Shown here piece after piece: positions 12,116-23,860 of a DNA stretch of 64,000 bases; the stretch's first letter is position 1; every line of letters begins with the position of its first letter. The notes beneath the pieces are model-generated. The model did no database searches. It saw nothing but the letters and a program-made list of their open reading frames with translations, and was not told where the DNA came from. The stretch covers positions 593,473 through 657,472 of the forward strand of contig NC_049987.1 in assembly GCF_000003815.2 (NCBI RefSeq). The letters run 5' to 3'. A program made the position numbers and the translations under genes. Source of the DNA: Branchiostoma floridae (Eukaryota > Chordata > Leptocardii > Amphioxiformes > Branchiostomatidae).

Positions 12116-12675
12116 CGTTAGTTTTATGTGGGAAACACTGTAGAATAGATACGAGTCTTATTTATCTTAAAATCTGTCTTATTGGAAGGATGACACCAAT
12201 TTAGGTAACAATTGATACATTTAATACCTCGTGTCAACATTGTATGACGATGCAGTTTGAAGAGTACAGCAAGAAGCACAAGGTGAATACAAATATCCAG
12301 ACAAAACTGTAAAGATCAAATTAAAGATCTATCTGATGACACGATGGGGATGGTCGGATGAACAAAGACAAGACAGGACGAAACCACATCCCTGGCCCTT
12401 CCACTTCCGGGCTGAAACGCAAAGTAGATAAGAGATGTAATCAGGTTCTTCAAATGAGACTATCCATAGCGCCAGTTTGTGTTCGGGAAACAGCGACTTG
12501 GATATTTTTTCTTGTACATATCCTGTAGACCGGAGATCGGTAGATGATTATTGGAAATGCTGTCATTGTCAAAAACCTGTAGCACACATCAAAGACAGGT
12601 AGAGCCTCATCGTGGGGTGGGGTGGGATGGGGGGTTTGGTTGTTCAGTTACATATAAAAAGGCAACCAATCCTCC
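12116..12675. other. No gene seen
   Basis: Non-coding sequence between the kinase-like scrap and the LINE. A G-rich run GGGGTGGGGTGGGATGGGG lies at about 12615. Confidence 0.4.
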
Positions 12676-13800
12676 TTTATTATTGATTTGTCGACTTTGA
12701 GAAAGCATTTGACTGTCAGCAGAGAGGCTTTCGTTACAAATTATTAAATTCAGGAGTCGGAGGCGATTTTTATGAATCGATTCAATGCATGTACTCAAAA
12801 CGACAAAACCTCATCTGGTTTAATTCTATTATTTGCAACGGTGAAGAGAGTCAGGCAAGGCTGCAATCTTAGCCCCACGCACATTATTTGATTTATTCCT
12901 AAATGACCTTGTACATGCGCTTGATGATGCTGAATGTTACATACCTTCGTTGCAGAACTTATCCGTATCATGTCTGTTATACGCAGATGATGTTGTTATA
13001 TTTTCTGAATCCAATAAAGGACTGCAAAATGCTATAAATAGATTAAAAACGTTTTGTACTAAATGGAAACTTGAAATGAACTTGAAGAAAACAAAGTAAT
13101 CATATTTGATAAACCCTGGCTGTCCTTTTCAAACAGAGCATTTTCGTCTGGACAAGACACAGTGGAGATAGTTCATTCCTACTGTTACTTGGTCCTGAAT
13201 ATTACTTCATCGGGAAGCTTCTCCCTGGCCAAAAAGAAGCTGTTACCCAAAGTATGTGAAGCTATCTATAGCCTGAAAGCACTCATGCAGTAATCAAAAT
13301 ATTTTTAGATGAATTTTTTTTAAATAGATGAGCAGATGAGTCAATTGTTTTTTTATGGACGCGAAATTTGGGGTACCGAATCCATAAATGACAGCTCCCC
13401 TATCGAAATTTAGCATCAACGCTTTTGCAAAAGTATACTTGAAGTTTTCAGAAACTTTAGTAATTTAGCATCTAGTGCAGAGCTAGGTAGATTTTCATTA
13501 GATTTAGACATATCTATTAGTGTTATTCATTATTGACATTGATTGCGACTTGTACAGATGGATACCGTTACACACCCTTTGCAAGCTGATGCTCTAACAT
13601 AACACTATTGCAAATAGTCTTCACAGTAGAAGATCATTGCCACAACGTGAAAAAGAAATATTAGCTTGCTGTGGATACGCACACTTGTTCTATTCATGTA
13701 GATCCCCAAGTGGCACTAAATCCGTTCGTACTATGCTAAAGTCTAGACTTTCTCATAGATATCCTCAAACATTCTGCCAAGTTAAGGTTTTACAAAACAT
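12676..13800 (+). mobile_element. LINE reverse-transcriptase 3' fragment
   Basis: Reading begins at the RT motif FVDFEKAFDC, continues through YKLLNSGVGGDFYESIQCMY and reaches the catalytic box LLYADDVVIFSES near 12975. KLEMNLKKTK follows and then the C-terminal thumb and tail (SYCYLxLNITSSGSFSLAKK, GRFSLDLDISI, KEILACCGYAHLFY). Many stops and frame changes interrupt it. It lacks endonuclease and the first RT motifs, so it is a typical 5'-truncated, dead copy. The clade is not assigned with certainty. Confidence 0.85.
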
Positions 13801-14068
13801 GTAACACACTACTCAAGCAAGTAAGCAAGCAAGCAACACAGGGTACACTATTAAAAACTAGATGGTTTTGATCTGAGCTGTGCAATTAGTAAAATTAGAA
13901 TTAGTGACTACCCCCTTGAAATAGAAAAAGGGCCATATAAGAAGTTACCCGTGTGTGAAAGAAGTTGTAAAGACTGTACGTTAGACTGTATTCAGTTGCT
14001 TATAAATGTACTTTGTGTTATGTTGTTTTCCAAGCTTTTATACTTTTTGACATAATATGTTTTTACAG

Positions 14069-14361
14069 GTTCGAACAGCTTTTATGTAGCAATGAAGCTT
14101 GTCTGACCTGCAGCAGGAAGTGAATCTCCTGGCTAGAGTGTGCCAGAGGTCATGGTTCCCATTTAATTTTGGACTAAACCTGGATTTTCCAAAGCCATAA
14201 CTAGTACAGGAGTTTGTCTCATGCAAAGTAGGTACCACATCTGTCATCACACAGATGAGTCTGATGGACAATCCAGCAGACCACCTGCTCCTCAAGATAG
14301 AAACTTCCATTTTGTGCATATACCGGCTGAGGTGGAAGGAGGCCTGATTTACTTGCATACC
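14069..14361 (+). pseudogene. Decayed paralogue of kinase exon 2
   Basis: It begins after TTTTTACAG and ends before GTAAAT, the same exon limits as the kinase exon at 44821-45135. The start GSNSFYVAMKLV aligns with GANNSYVACKVVD, which carries the ATP-binding Lys. At nucleotide level the GTACAGGAGTTTGTCTC and CTCAAGA blocks also match. The end GGLIYLHT matches GLAYLHGE. Length is 293 against 315 bp, with internal stops and frame changes. No other kinase exon is visible beside it. Confidence 0.7.
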
Positions 14362-14362
14362 G

Positions 14363-15130
14363 TAAATATTTCCGCAATGTTTTGAACGTGAGTAAATGTT
14401 TTAACATATAGAGTTCTAATTATTGTATTGAATGACTTCATTTCATTTCATTTCAAAACTTAAGAAAAGCTAAGGAGTAATCTAAGACGACTCAAATTTT
14501 AGAGTTAGAAGGTTTTCAGCTTTGGCCATACAGTACGGGTGTGTTGGTCAACATTAGTATGGCAGTGTCGTAGGGATGCGTTGATATCTAATAGATACCA
14601 TTCGCTGTCTTGATTTCACTGAGCCGTTCATGATGTCTATTTCATCTGTTAAGAACCCACAGGAAAGTAAGACCTGGAAATCAATTGACCAAAATAACTA
14701 AGTAAAGGTACTCGTCGGTATGTCTTCGGCTCTATGGCTGAATGAGTCTATCTACACACCAGATCGGAAACTTTTCAAAGAGCTTCTAACATACCAATTT
14801 TGTAGGCCTAAAAGCGTGCCGCCTTGGACAAATATTGTGTGCTTACGTCCAACAGCAGGGAATTTCGGAAAGCGGCGGAGAGGGTACTAGGTAAAGAATA
14901 GAAAAGATAACATTGCTAGTCACCCTTAAATAGGATTATGGAAATCAACCGATGGACATGCATTATTGCCAATACAAAGGGTGGACACTGCTCCGGGCTG
15001 GGTATAAATTCGGGCAGCCTTAGTAGAAATGATGGTACAGACAACTGTTCTGGTACGCACTTAACAAAGCTGTGGCTTTGTCAACATTCTAAATATGTTT
15101 TGTCATATAGAATAAGTTGAATCTATCTTA
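14363..15130. other. No gene seen
   Basis: Non-coding AT-rich sequence; a simple repeat ATTTCATTTC occurs at 14437. No element ends were found. Confidence 0.4.
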
Positions 15131-15660
15131 GGGGAACTGGAATATTTGCACTACTGGCAGACATGATGTCTCAGCACATAGGGTTGACCAGCTGAGGTTT
15201 CGACGGGCGTTAGTGCGACAGCTAGTCGGTAATTTCTCAGCTAGGCACCGAACACCCACTGTGAGCGAGTCCCTTCCAGTAGTTATCGGCAACCACCGGC
15301 CAGTTAACCAAGGGAAACGGCGAATGCCTACTTGAACTGGAAGATATACACTACTGGCAGACAGGATCTCCCAGCAGAAAGGGTTGCTCAGCTAAGTTTT
15401 CGACGGGAGTTAGTGCGACAGCTAGTCGATAATTTCTCTGCTAGCTATAGTCACCGAGCACCCACTGCAAACGAGTAGTTATCGGCAATCACCGACAGGT
15501 TAACCAATGGAAACCCCCTAAAGCATGCCGCTACTGCGCCGTAAAATGCCGGGAGTTCAACGGTCAAGACCGTTAGAGGCTGTTTACGAATGCGAGATGC
15601 GCAACGTGCCCGCATTTCGCGTCAGTCTGCACCTGTGTGTTGGTGTGAGCAGGAAATGCA
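15131..15660 (+). pseudogene. piggyBac-like transposase C-terminal relic, tandemly duplicated
   Basis: One frame gives FRRALVRQLVGNFSARHR and GNHRPVNQGKRR, the usual spacer before the C-terminal cysteine cluster of piggyBac transposases. At 15530-15640 a cysteine-rich piece follows (ACRYCAVKC, RCATC, CTC). The first part is a tandem duplication of about 200 bp: the ACTACTGGCAGACA block occurs at 15150 and 15350. Each copy is broken by stops. The catalytic DDD core is not visible. The family call rests on a remembered pattern and is moderate. Confidence 0.5.
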
Positions 15661-15830
15661 GGGCGATGCATACATAGTTCAAGACTAAGTATAGTGTGTT
15701 GCAAGACCGTTCAAATGTTGTAAATGTTGTACCGGGAGAAGATGCGATTCTGTTCGATGTCAACTTTGTGTGTAACCGAAAAATACCGTTTGACAGTTTC
15801 AGTGATTAAATTCTGGACATACAAACACAG

Positions 15831-15917
15831 TGGTTGAAAGACTCAGACTTCCACTGGTTGGTCCGCGTGTTCAGAGAGAAGAATATCACTATTAACAGAC
15901 TGGTGTATTCTAAGATT
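15831..15917 (+). other. Orphan mini-exon, SAM-domain-like
   Basis: An 87-bp open block between ACAAACACAG and GTAAGT encodes WLKDSDFHWLVRVFREKN and then ITINRLVYSKI. The spacing W-x(n)-F-x(3)-V-x(2)-FREKNI recalls the first helices of SAM domains. No partner exon was found, so it is a weak candidate for an unlisted small exon. Confidence 0.25.
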
Positions 15918-18580
15918 GTAAGTTAAATACTTGCGTTCAGGGTATAGATTATTAAACAAAAAAATGTCCAATTTACACTTTGGCCCTGACAGTTGGAACA
16001 GAGTTTGGAGATCTTAGAGAGAGAGAAAGAGAGCACATCAGCGAGCTAAGGGGCCCCCACCCCCACCCATCATCATATTGATGACATCTACGTCACTTCG
16101 GTTGGCCAACAATTCACCAGCCTACATTATCCCACAAAGTCAATAGAACTTGTCAGTTAGATGGCGATAGAGGCAATTGGACTGGTGACCAGTGCTTATT
16201 TAACAATTCGTCAGTAGAAATCGGCGCCAGTGATCTTTGGAAGTATCTGATACGTCACAAAAGGGGCATTCGGCGATGTCAAAGCTTTTCATTCGCAACC
16301 TGGACAAAACGTTCAACGCTGTGCCAGTGTGCACACAAGTTACTACCCCCCACTTGCTGCACCATCCGGTCTCGCATCATTCTGACTTGAATCAACATAT
16401 TGGACTTCCAAGGTACGAGGCTGACGCAAAATCCAGCAGGAAACCAGGTAGTTACCGTTAGGAGTCTTAAGGCCTTCCCTCTCTTACGCCAGGCATATCT
16501 AATTCGTTTTGTTGCCACGGTATATGTTATGGCTTTTATTGCATTGTCAGTTGCGAATCTCCACGTCATCTATTTCAGATTTTAATAATTAGATTTAGCA
16601 CGGCACCAAATGTCATTGTTTACGATAATGTATGTAAGTTGCACTAAATGGGAGCCACATTTTTTTGTCATAACATTAACACTCAGTTCCTGGAAGACTG
16701 TTTTCATTTTCGCGGATATATTGGCTATTCCATGGGTCAATGTATGAATGAGTACAAGCAATCTATTGACATCGCAAGTAACTCCCAGTTGAATGAACAA
16801 GCTAATTCTGTACTCCTCCGCATCCAGCCTCAGCTATCCTTCAGGTTTGTTTTCCATTCTCTAGTTTTCCTTTCTATCCGCGACTTTGCTACATCCTATT
16901 ACAATTGAGACGAAATGGGGTTGCTTTACCGCGCACTCCCAAATGGCACCCTGGTATTGAAAGGGTCAGATGTTGCAGAGGGTAAGAGGGCGAACAAAAA
17001 TATGACCGGCAATATCACCCGCCAGAGAGCCGTGTCCGTCAACACGATCAAGAACTGTTTTCGCAAGTGCGAATTTATACTGATAGGAAGTTAGAAAGTT
17101 CAGCCGGGACCGCTGAGAGGAACATACCAAGATGTATGAGTATCCAATGCCTTTAGACGTCCGTTTTATTGATGGTAGTATATTCAAGATGATAAAGAGG
17201 ACGGTTAGAGACAGTGAAGAAACTAAAGAACCCCTGATTAGGGACCACATCACTGGCAAATGTGTAACACTTTTTAGAATACAGTATCCTATTTTGTCCT
17301 AGCAAATTTCCTTGTGACTGCAACACCCCTTTCTATCTTCATGATGGTGTAACACAGGCATTTACTTATAGTTCATTACTACTTTATCTGGTATAAAGTA
17401 TGAAGCACAGCTGTACCTTACCCTCAACTTCAAGCTTGATTTGGAAAACTGTCATCACAGGAGCCTCTGAAGATTTCTGAAGCACCTGCTCACTGTACGA
17501 ATCATATTGACAACATTTGTCTGAGGTGGATCACAATAAAACGGCTCCAGGCTACAAGCGATTTAGCCGTTAGCTTGCCATGCCCGTTTGCCACCTACAC
17601 CCTCAATTTTAGCGAACAGCAGGGAAATCGGAGAAACACAGGTCTGTGATGAGACCTGTAGACCTGGACTCAACGTCGCAACAATTAACGAGGCCGGATG
17701 CATAAATGTCGATCGACATCTTCGGAATCTTCGACAAGTCGGAAATGTTTTTGAAGGACGGTCCTCAGGACGCCGCAGACAAGCAGAACTACTCTGATTA
17801 GGCCGGGCAGATAGGCAACAGTAGCATGCACGCTCATCATGGCGTACAGAAAAAACAGCGTTGCAGGGCGTTGCCACAGAAAAAAACGCCAAATGGGCAG
17901 ACTTTCACTAGACCACAGGCTGAACAGGTAGACCATAGAAGAAGGTCCACAGCGCAATGTCGGACAGAACTCACATCACTGGGCGGGTGTCCATTTTCTC
18001 AACTCCGGCATTTTACAATATTTTTAGTTCTTTTTAGTTTTTTTTCTCACCCCACCCCCACCTCAACACATCCAATAGAACCAGAACCACAGTTTGGACT
18101 TTCTAGACCCCGGACGCTTTTGGGCGGTTTAGTTCCTTTTCTTTGGCTTTTATATTAGAACTACAGCGCCCTCTGCCTCGTTATTTACTCGAAGCGTGCC
18201 CGGACGCCATTTTTATCGGCCGATGAGGCGGTTCCACTTTTCATTGTATAGTATTGTTTCCTTGTATATTCATATGTAATCCTGTTGAGTAGGAGAGAAC
18301 CCCTGCAGGCCAAGCATTATGACATGTTTCGTTACGTTCTCAATCATTTTGGGCAGCATTTTACTAACAGATCACTGCTTAGCGTTAATTGTAAATCCTC
18401 ACCATGATCCCTCTCCCTTCACTCCCAGTCATGAAGGCATACCACACAACCTTAACCCATCTTTAACAGTCCATTCCCGCTAACCCCCCTGGTGGACAAC
18501 AGATGTGCCAATCACTCCCTGAAGTAAACATTAGTCTATCTTTACTAACTCTAATGGTAAACTGGCACCCCACTGCAGAC
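15918..18580. other. Mostly non-coding, no confident gene
   Basis: Several overlapping short frames on both strands between 16.2 and 18.2 kb show no consistent domain. A purine run (GAGAGAGAAAGAGAG) lies at 16019. The segment from about 17950 may be the degenerate 5' part of the CR1-like element that is clear from 18590. Confidence 0.4.
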
Positions 18581-18589
18581 CTAAATTCA

Positions 18590-19565
18590 CTCTTTTCAGT
18601 CTCACCCTGATAATCCTTCTTGCTGGAGATGTGGAGTTATATCCGTGACCTAGGCCACCGAAGTACCCCTGTGGTGTATGTCATCGATCTTGCGGCGTAT
18701 GCCATCGAGTCGTAAGGTGGGAAAAGGTGGACGGCCGGCATGCCATCTGTTGTGACTCATGTGATGTCTGGTACCATACTGACTGCATGAGCATGTCAAC
18801 ACCGGTCTATAATACCATCAACAACCCTAATGTGTCCTGAATTTGCTGCTCTTGCGGCCTACCAAACTTCGGCTCTATCCTCTTCCAAACTACATTATTC
18901 GAAACTTCTAATTGTTTCTCTTCCTTCAATACCAGCACCTGTTCTAGTCCAGCAATATCTATCGGCTCACCTATCGCTATGTCGTCGCCTATCGGATATG
19001 GCGTTACCCAACCCCCCCTGTGACCGCACACATACCAAACCAGTCAGGACCTGTGTGATCAATTTTCAATCTATCCGCAATAAGGTACCTGAGCTACACG
19101 CACTTTGCAAAGTTGTGCAACCATACATTGTTGTTGGCACCGAGACGTGGTTGGACTCGTCAGTGGGCAGCAGTGAAATCTTTCCATACACGTACAAATG
19201 CAATGTGTTCAAGAGAGACAGCTGACCGGGGATGGGATGTGCTTGTTGCTGTTAAGAACAACATCATAGCAACCAACCACCCAGACCCGGACTGTCCCTG
19301 CGAGTTGACCTGGGTCCGAATCCATTTGGCTAACAGTAAGTCCATCTACATTGGGGCCTACTATCGCTAATAAACATGTCCCCAAGAAAAAATGATCCCC
19401 CCCCCACACAAAAAAAAACACCTGGAGAACACCCCTAATTCGCAAAGGTATGCGTAAGCAGTCTGAAGTTTTTTCAAAGGCTAAGACATCCAACTCCAGT
19501 GAAGCCTGGGCAAAGTTCAAGACGTGTAGGAAGGGAGTAAAGCAGAGAGTTAGGAATTAAAGTTC
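18590..19565 (+). mobile_element. CR1-like LINE: 2A relic, PHD finger, endonuclease
   Basis: In order: a degenerate 2A-like peptide (AGDVELYP, stop, P at 18622-18651, where the consensus would end NPGP), then a PHD-type cysteine cluster (KYPCGVCHRSCG, CCDSCDVWYHTDCM, CCSCGLPNFG). Next comes an APE endonuclease start (INFQSIRNKVPELHALCK, VVGTETWLDSSV, LVAVKNNIIATNHPDPD, LTWVRIHLANSKSIYIGAYY) and a linker (GMRKQSEVFSKAKTSNSSEA). Stops occur in the 2A, after the PHD and inside the endonuclease. The reverse transcriptase is missing. Confidence 0.85.
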
Positions 19566-20840
19566 TTAAACCAGTCGTATTCTTCTGAGAAGTCAACGAC
19601 ATCTATCCGAAACATGTCAAAAAAGACGATAGAAATGGCGACATGCATGGAGATTGAACATCAATTCCTACTGATGGTGAAATTTTACAATACCACATGA
19701 AAACGCTGTGCCCTCTACAGAAATCACGGCAATTATCGGAGGTGACCATGAATAAACTAAGCTGCCAATAGAGCAAGCAAGACAAGTAAATTAGACATGC
19801 AAAAACAAAATATAAATTCACCAGATGAAAACCATGCACCAAATATGTAATAAAGCTTCGCCACAGCGCTAATCCTAAGCAGATAGCAATGTACTTTTGA
19901 ATACATAGAATACAGGAGAAGAGAATAGCCATTCTAACACCCTGACTTGGTATGGCTGAAACAAGCTTAAAGGGCGGGAAGGTTGGCAGGTGAGCAATAC
20001 TACAACGATCTGAAGATCAAACAAAACAAGCAAATTAAACCACAGGAAGGCAACATGAATACACCAGATCAAATACAACACACCAACCATGCATGAGATA
20101 GGGTTTTCACCACAGTGCTAATTTGAAGCCGATAGTAAACTGCAGAGACCTTTGTTATTTTGGGTATACACATCCTGTCCACGAGACGCTCATAACTAAG
20201 CAACTTCCACTGACGCCATCTCCTTATATTCACTTTCTCATTGTATCCATCCGCAAGAGCAACTCGTCCACTTCAAAAGGAAAAATGAGACAGAATGCAC
20301 TGGTTAGCTTTTAGCCACATAAACGACACTTTGATAGACCTCAAAGTACGAATTATAGAAAAAATTCAAATGGACAAGGTTGCCTGAAGACCAATGTACT
20401 ATTTTCATTGGCACATTCATACATACCACCGAAGACAGTAAAACATCACCTACGTTTCACGTGGGATAGGCCAGATCAGGTGATATCTGCTAATTAAAAT
20501 AAAGAAAAATGTACGCTCCTGTAGTTTCAGTCTGATCGAATTAGCAAACGGTGGGAACGCGTGTCAGCCATTATGATTAACCCCCAATAGATTAAGTATG
20601 TGTATATTTCTTTTGCAATAAGCTTAAAGATAGAAAAAAACATAAAACAAGACAGGGATACGTCCTGACAGATTATTCAAACCTAACATAATTAAATTAT
20701 CCCGCTTCTGTCATAACGTAGACAAAAATAAACAAAACACATACAAAAATATTTCATGTTAACGCAGCCACTCTTGGTCAAATCACTAATTATAATTTTA
20801 TCATTGGCTGAACTGCCTATTGTTGACAGTGGGACTTTGT
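19566..20840. other. No gene seen
   Basis: AT-rich, with short open frames only. Similar A-rich phrases such as AAACAAGCAAATTAAACCAC and AGACAAGTAAATTAGACATG recur at about 20022 and 19780, suggesting a local imperfect duplication of about 240 bp (19730-19870 against 19970-20110). Confidence 0.45.
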
Positions 20841-20845
20841 CTACT

Positions 20846-22053
20846 CACCCCGACCAATCGAATGGGGACATCCCTCGCAAATGTGCACACTCCTCTAGAA
20901 AATAGGACACTCCTCGACTTTTAAGGGGGCGCTCCTCTTGGAAAGGGGATGTTTCTCCCTCAATTAGGGGACGCTCCTCCGGAAATGGTATGGTCATCGG
21001 GCATAGGGGACGTCCCTCCAACACCCCCGCCGGCCCGTGGAATCGGCCGCTAACCCGACAAATCCCTTTCTAGTTCATCTAAATCACAACATCCAAAACT
21101 TTAACCCCGTCAGTGCTCTCGACAAACGTCATACCTCGCCAGGTAATGATAGTTTTTTTATTAAAAATTGAGGCATGTTGGAAAAAAAGCCGCCCGCGCG
21201 GCAGAACATCACCAGTCTTCAGCGTTAAAATGGCGGCGTACCGCACGCCCGGCAAGCAAAACATCGAGTTTTAGCTTGAATATCCGCGTGCTTGTCGAGT
21301 TTTAAGGCCTCTCTCCCCAACACACGTACATGGGAGAAGTTTCTAACACGATGTCAGACGTAGTTATTCGGGATTTTTTGTACAACGCGGCTACATGGCC
21401 CGATACCGTATCCGTGTGCTTGTCGAGACTGGCTTCCCTCCCAGCACACGTACGGGCGCCGGGTCTCTGTCACGGTAAGCCGTAATACCGGGCGTTTCCA
21501 GTAAAGTGGGGCCTTTTCCCAAACCATACCGATAACTCGCTCGGACATGGGTTAAGAAACTTCTCCCATGTACGTGTGTTGGGGAGGGAGGCCTTAAAAC
21601 TCGACAAGCACGCGGATATTCAAGCTAAAACTCGATGTTTTGCTTGCCGGGCGTGCGGTACGCCGCCATTTTAACACCGAAGACTGGTGATGTTCTGCCG
21701 CGCGGGCGGCTTTTTTTTCCAACATGCCTCAATTTTTAATAAAAAACTATCATTACCTGGCGAGGTATGACGTTTGTCGAGAGCACTGACGGGGTTAAAG
21801 TTTTGGATGTTGTGATTTAGATGAACTAGAAAGGGATTTGTCGGGTTAGCGGCCGATTCCACGGGCCGGCGGGGGTGTTGGAGGGACGTCCCCTATGCCC
21901 GATGACCATACCATTTCCGGAGGAGCGTTCCCTAATTGAGGGAGAAACATCCCCTTTCCAAGAGGAGCGCCCCCTTGAAAGTCGAGGAGTGTCCTATTTT
22001 CTAGAGGAGTGTGCACATTCGCGAGGGATGTCCCCATTCGATTGGTCGGGGTG
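20846..22053. mobile_element. Giant foldback element with CTACT target duplication
   Basis: Two arms of about 500 bp (20846-21347 and 21551-22053) are near-perfect inverted repeats around a 203-bp spacer. The outermost 25 bases match perfectly, starting CACCCCGACCAATCGAATGG. The element is flanked on both sides by CTACT (20841-20845 and 22054-22058), a 5-bp target-site duplication. The outer 170 bp of each arm carry iterated GGGGACGCTCCTC-like boxes at roughly 25-30 bp spacing. The spacer holds a degenerate third copy of the inner arm end (GTGCTTGTCGAG with CACACGTACGGG). There is no transposase, so it is non-autonomous. Confidence 0.92.
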
Positions 22054-22058
22054 CTACT

Positions 22059-23160
22059 GCACCCTCACAGGTGTCCTCACACCTGTTGCGGAAACCTTAT
22101 CACTGTTCTCGGCAGAAACTTGTCCTGTCCTGCTGCGACAGAAAAAAACAACATACATACGCAGCCATTTCAAATCACTATCAGAAATATCCTATTGGAG
22201 ACAACATCAATATTTTGGATTTTGTTGACTGCATATTTTACACATAATAGTTATATTTGTGAAGTTCTTCTTTGTCTTTTCATTTTCACCTTAGAAATCG
22301 GCGGATTGATACAACGAAGTCGGCTCGGTAGTCTTGGGTTTTGCGCCATTACAGCACGGATGTCGTGTTGTGATGCCGCCATGCAGGCTGTTTCCGTATC
22401 TGTATCATGTTTTTGAGCTTCAAATTATTTCATGTGCAGACTTTTTTCTTTCTATAAGTCGCTTGTAAATGTTTGTTGTTTTGTATTGATCTTTTGAAGT
22501 ATTTTTTTTTTCTGAAGGTCTTGCATTTGCTGAATTGCAGACGTTACCCAGATGTACACCCCCTCCGCATTCCAATCTCGGGTCAAAGAATGCTGTAATC
22601 ATTTACCTATTGCGTGATCGGTGTCTTCCAAGTTCATTTTCCTGGGTTGACCTCTTCTGACCCATCTTGGGACCTACTGGATGTGTTAGTTTGGATTAGA
22701 CCCTGTCGCAGTAGACTGGAATGGAATGGTCAAACCTCTGCTAAGCAGCGAGTTTAAACCTCACGTCACAGACAGGTCTGTACATGTGTTTCCAGTGGCA
22801 TATAGCCCAAGTCTATAGTCTGCGATTTTGATATAGATTCTACACTTCTTTTAAGGATGTTAAACGGAAATTACACGGCTTTATTGTGTGCTTTTGTGTT
22901 GCCTGTAAATCTTGAAATACTACCCGGTATATCAATATTCAATACCAATGCATACCATGTCCAGTACTGCTACTATTTCACGACGTGGCTCCGTATCTTT
23001 AGGCTAATTATTTAGCAGTACGATGGGGAATGACTTTATGTAATCAGAAAATCACCTTTTCATACATAGTTGGTCTTGGTTTAATTTGTGACGATGTATG
23101 TATAGGAGAAGGTGGCTCGTCGTAGTTGACGGAATCCAAGCTGCTAAGACTAAAAACTGA
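22059..23160. other. No gene seen
   Basis: No recognisable domain on either strand. The overlapping frames around 22.0-22.4 kb partly read through the foldback arm and are not considered genes. Confidence 0.45.
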
Positions 23161-23162
23161 AA

Positions 23163-23860
23163 TACATACATACATCAACGACCAGAGATCGGGACTAGGC
23201 TTCTACATTTTTTATTCCATAGGGGCCTATCTACCATAGCTTGCTCGAAGTTCTCAAAATCAATACCAGAGTCTCTATTTAAAGTGTCTGTAAAAGTCAA
23301 ACTTCTGCAATGTACCCGGCCACTTGGTTATCATAGTAGAACAGAATAGACTATTTCCTGTTTAGCTCGGCAACAGTGTCCCGCAAATTTTACCCTTCGA
23401 TGAGTCAGCTTCTTGGATAGTTGTTGTCAATCTTCTATATATTGTTTTAACTGTAGCATGCTGTGTCCAAGATATGTTACACTAGAGTAGTGACAAATCA
23501 ACTTCAGTTTGTTAGGGATGTTAGACTTCCAAATCTTGTCCAATTTGTTGCTTGTTTCCCATCCTAGGGCTTTCTTAGTTTCAAAGTCATTTTAAGACAC
23601 ATGATGTAGGAGCCAAGATATTTGAAGTAATCAACCCTTTGTAAATATTCACCGGATAAGAATCTGAGTTCCAGTGGTCCAATGATGTTACTGATGGACT
23701 CTGTCTTAGATTCATTGCAGTAGAGCCCTACAAGGGATGCAGAGTCTGAAATAGTTAGAGCCTGCAAGTGGCTGACTCCATGGAGATCAAATATTACTGA
23801 GCTGTAATTTGGTCCTGCACAAACAGCGCAGGTCCACATGACATTACTATCACCCAGGCT
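23163..23860 (-). mobile_element. LINE 3' end (RT tail with CATA-rich tail)
   Basis: Minus-strand reading gives the RT connection VGLYCNESKTES, LQRVDYFKYLGSYI, then DFETKKALGWETSNKLDKIW and a tail (KFAGHCCRAKQEIVYSVLL, LTFTDTLNRDSGID, DRPLW). This is the order of an RT thumb plus C-terminal tail of a LINE with a GHxxR-type end. The element ends in a CATACATACATAC repeat (plus strand near 23163), a microsatellite-like tail expected at a LINE 3' terminus. The YLGSYI block is shared with the fragment at 37.3-37.8 kb, so both belong to one family. Stops are present; it is dead and 5'-truncated. Confidence 0.75.

Noticed and set aside
16966-17275. Plus-strand phrase VSVNTIKNCFRKCEF resembling the Tigger/pogo transposase end
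   Set aside because: Only about 15 residues match a remembered pattern, and the DDE core is absent from the surrounding sequence.
21875-22416. Overlapping plus-strand frames across the right arm of the foldback element
   Set aside because: They start inside a transposon arm, cross its end and have no recognisable domain.
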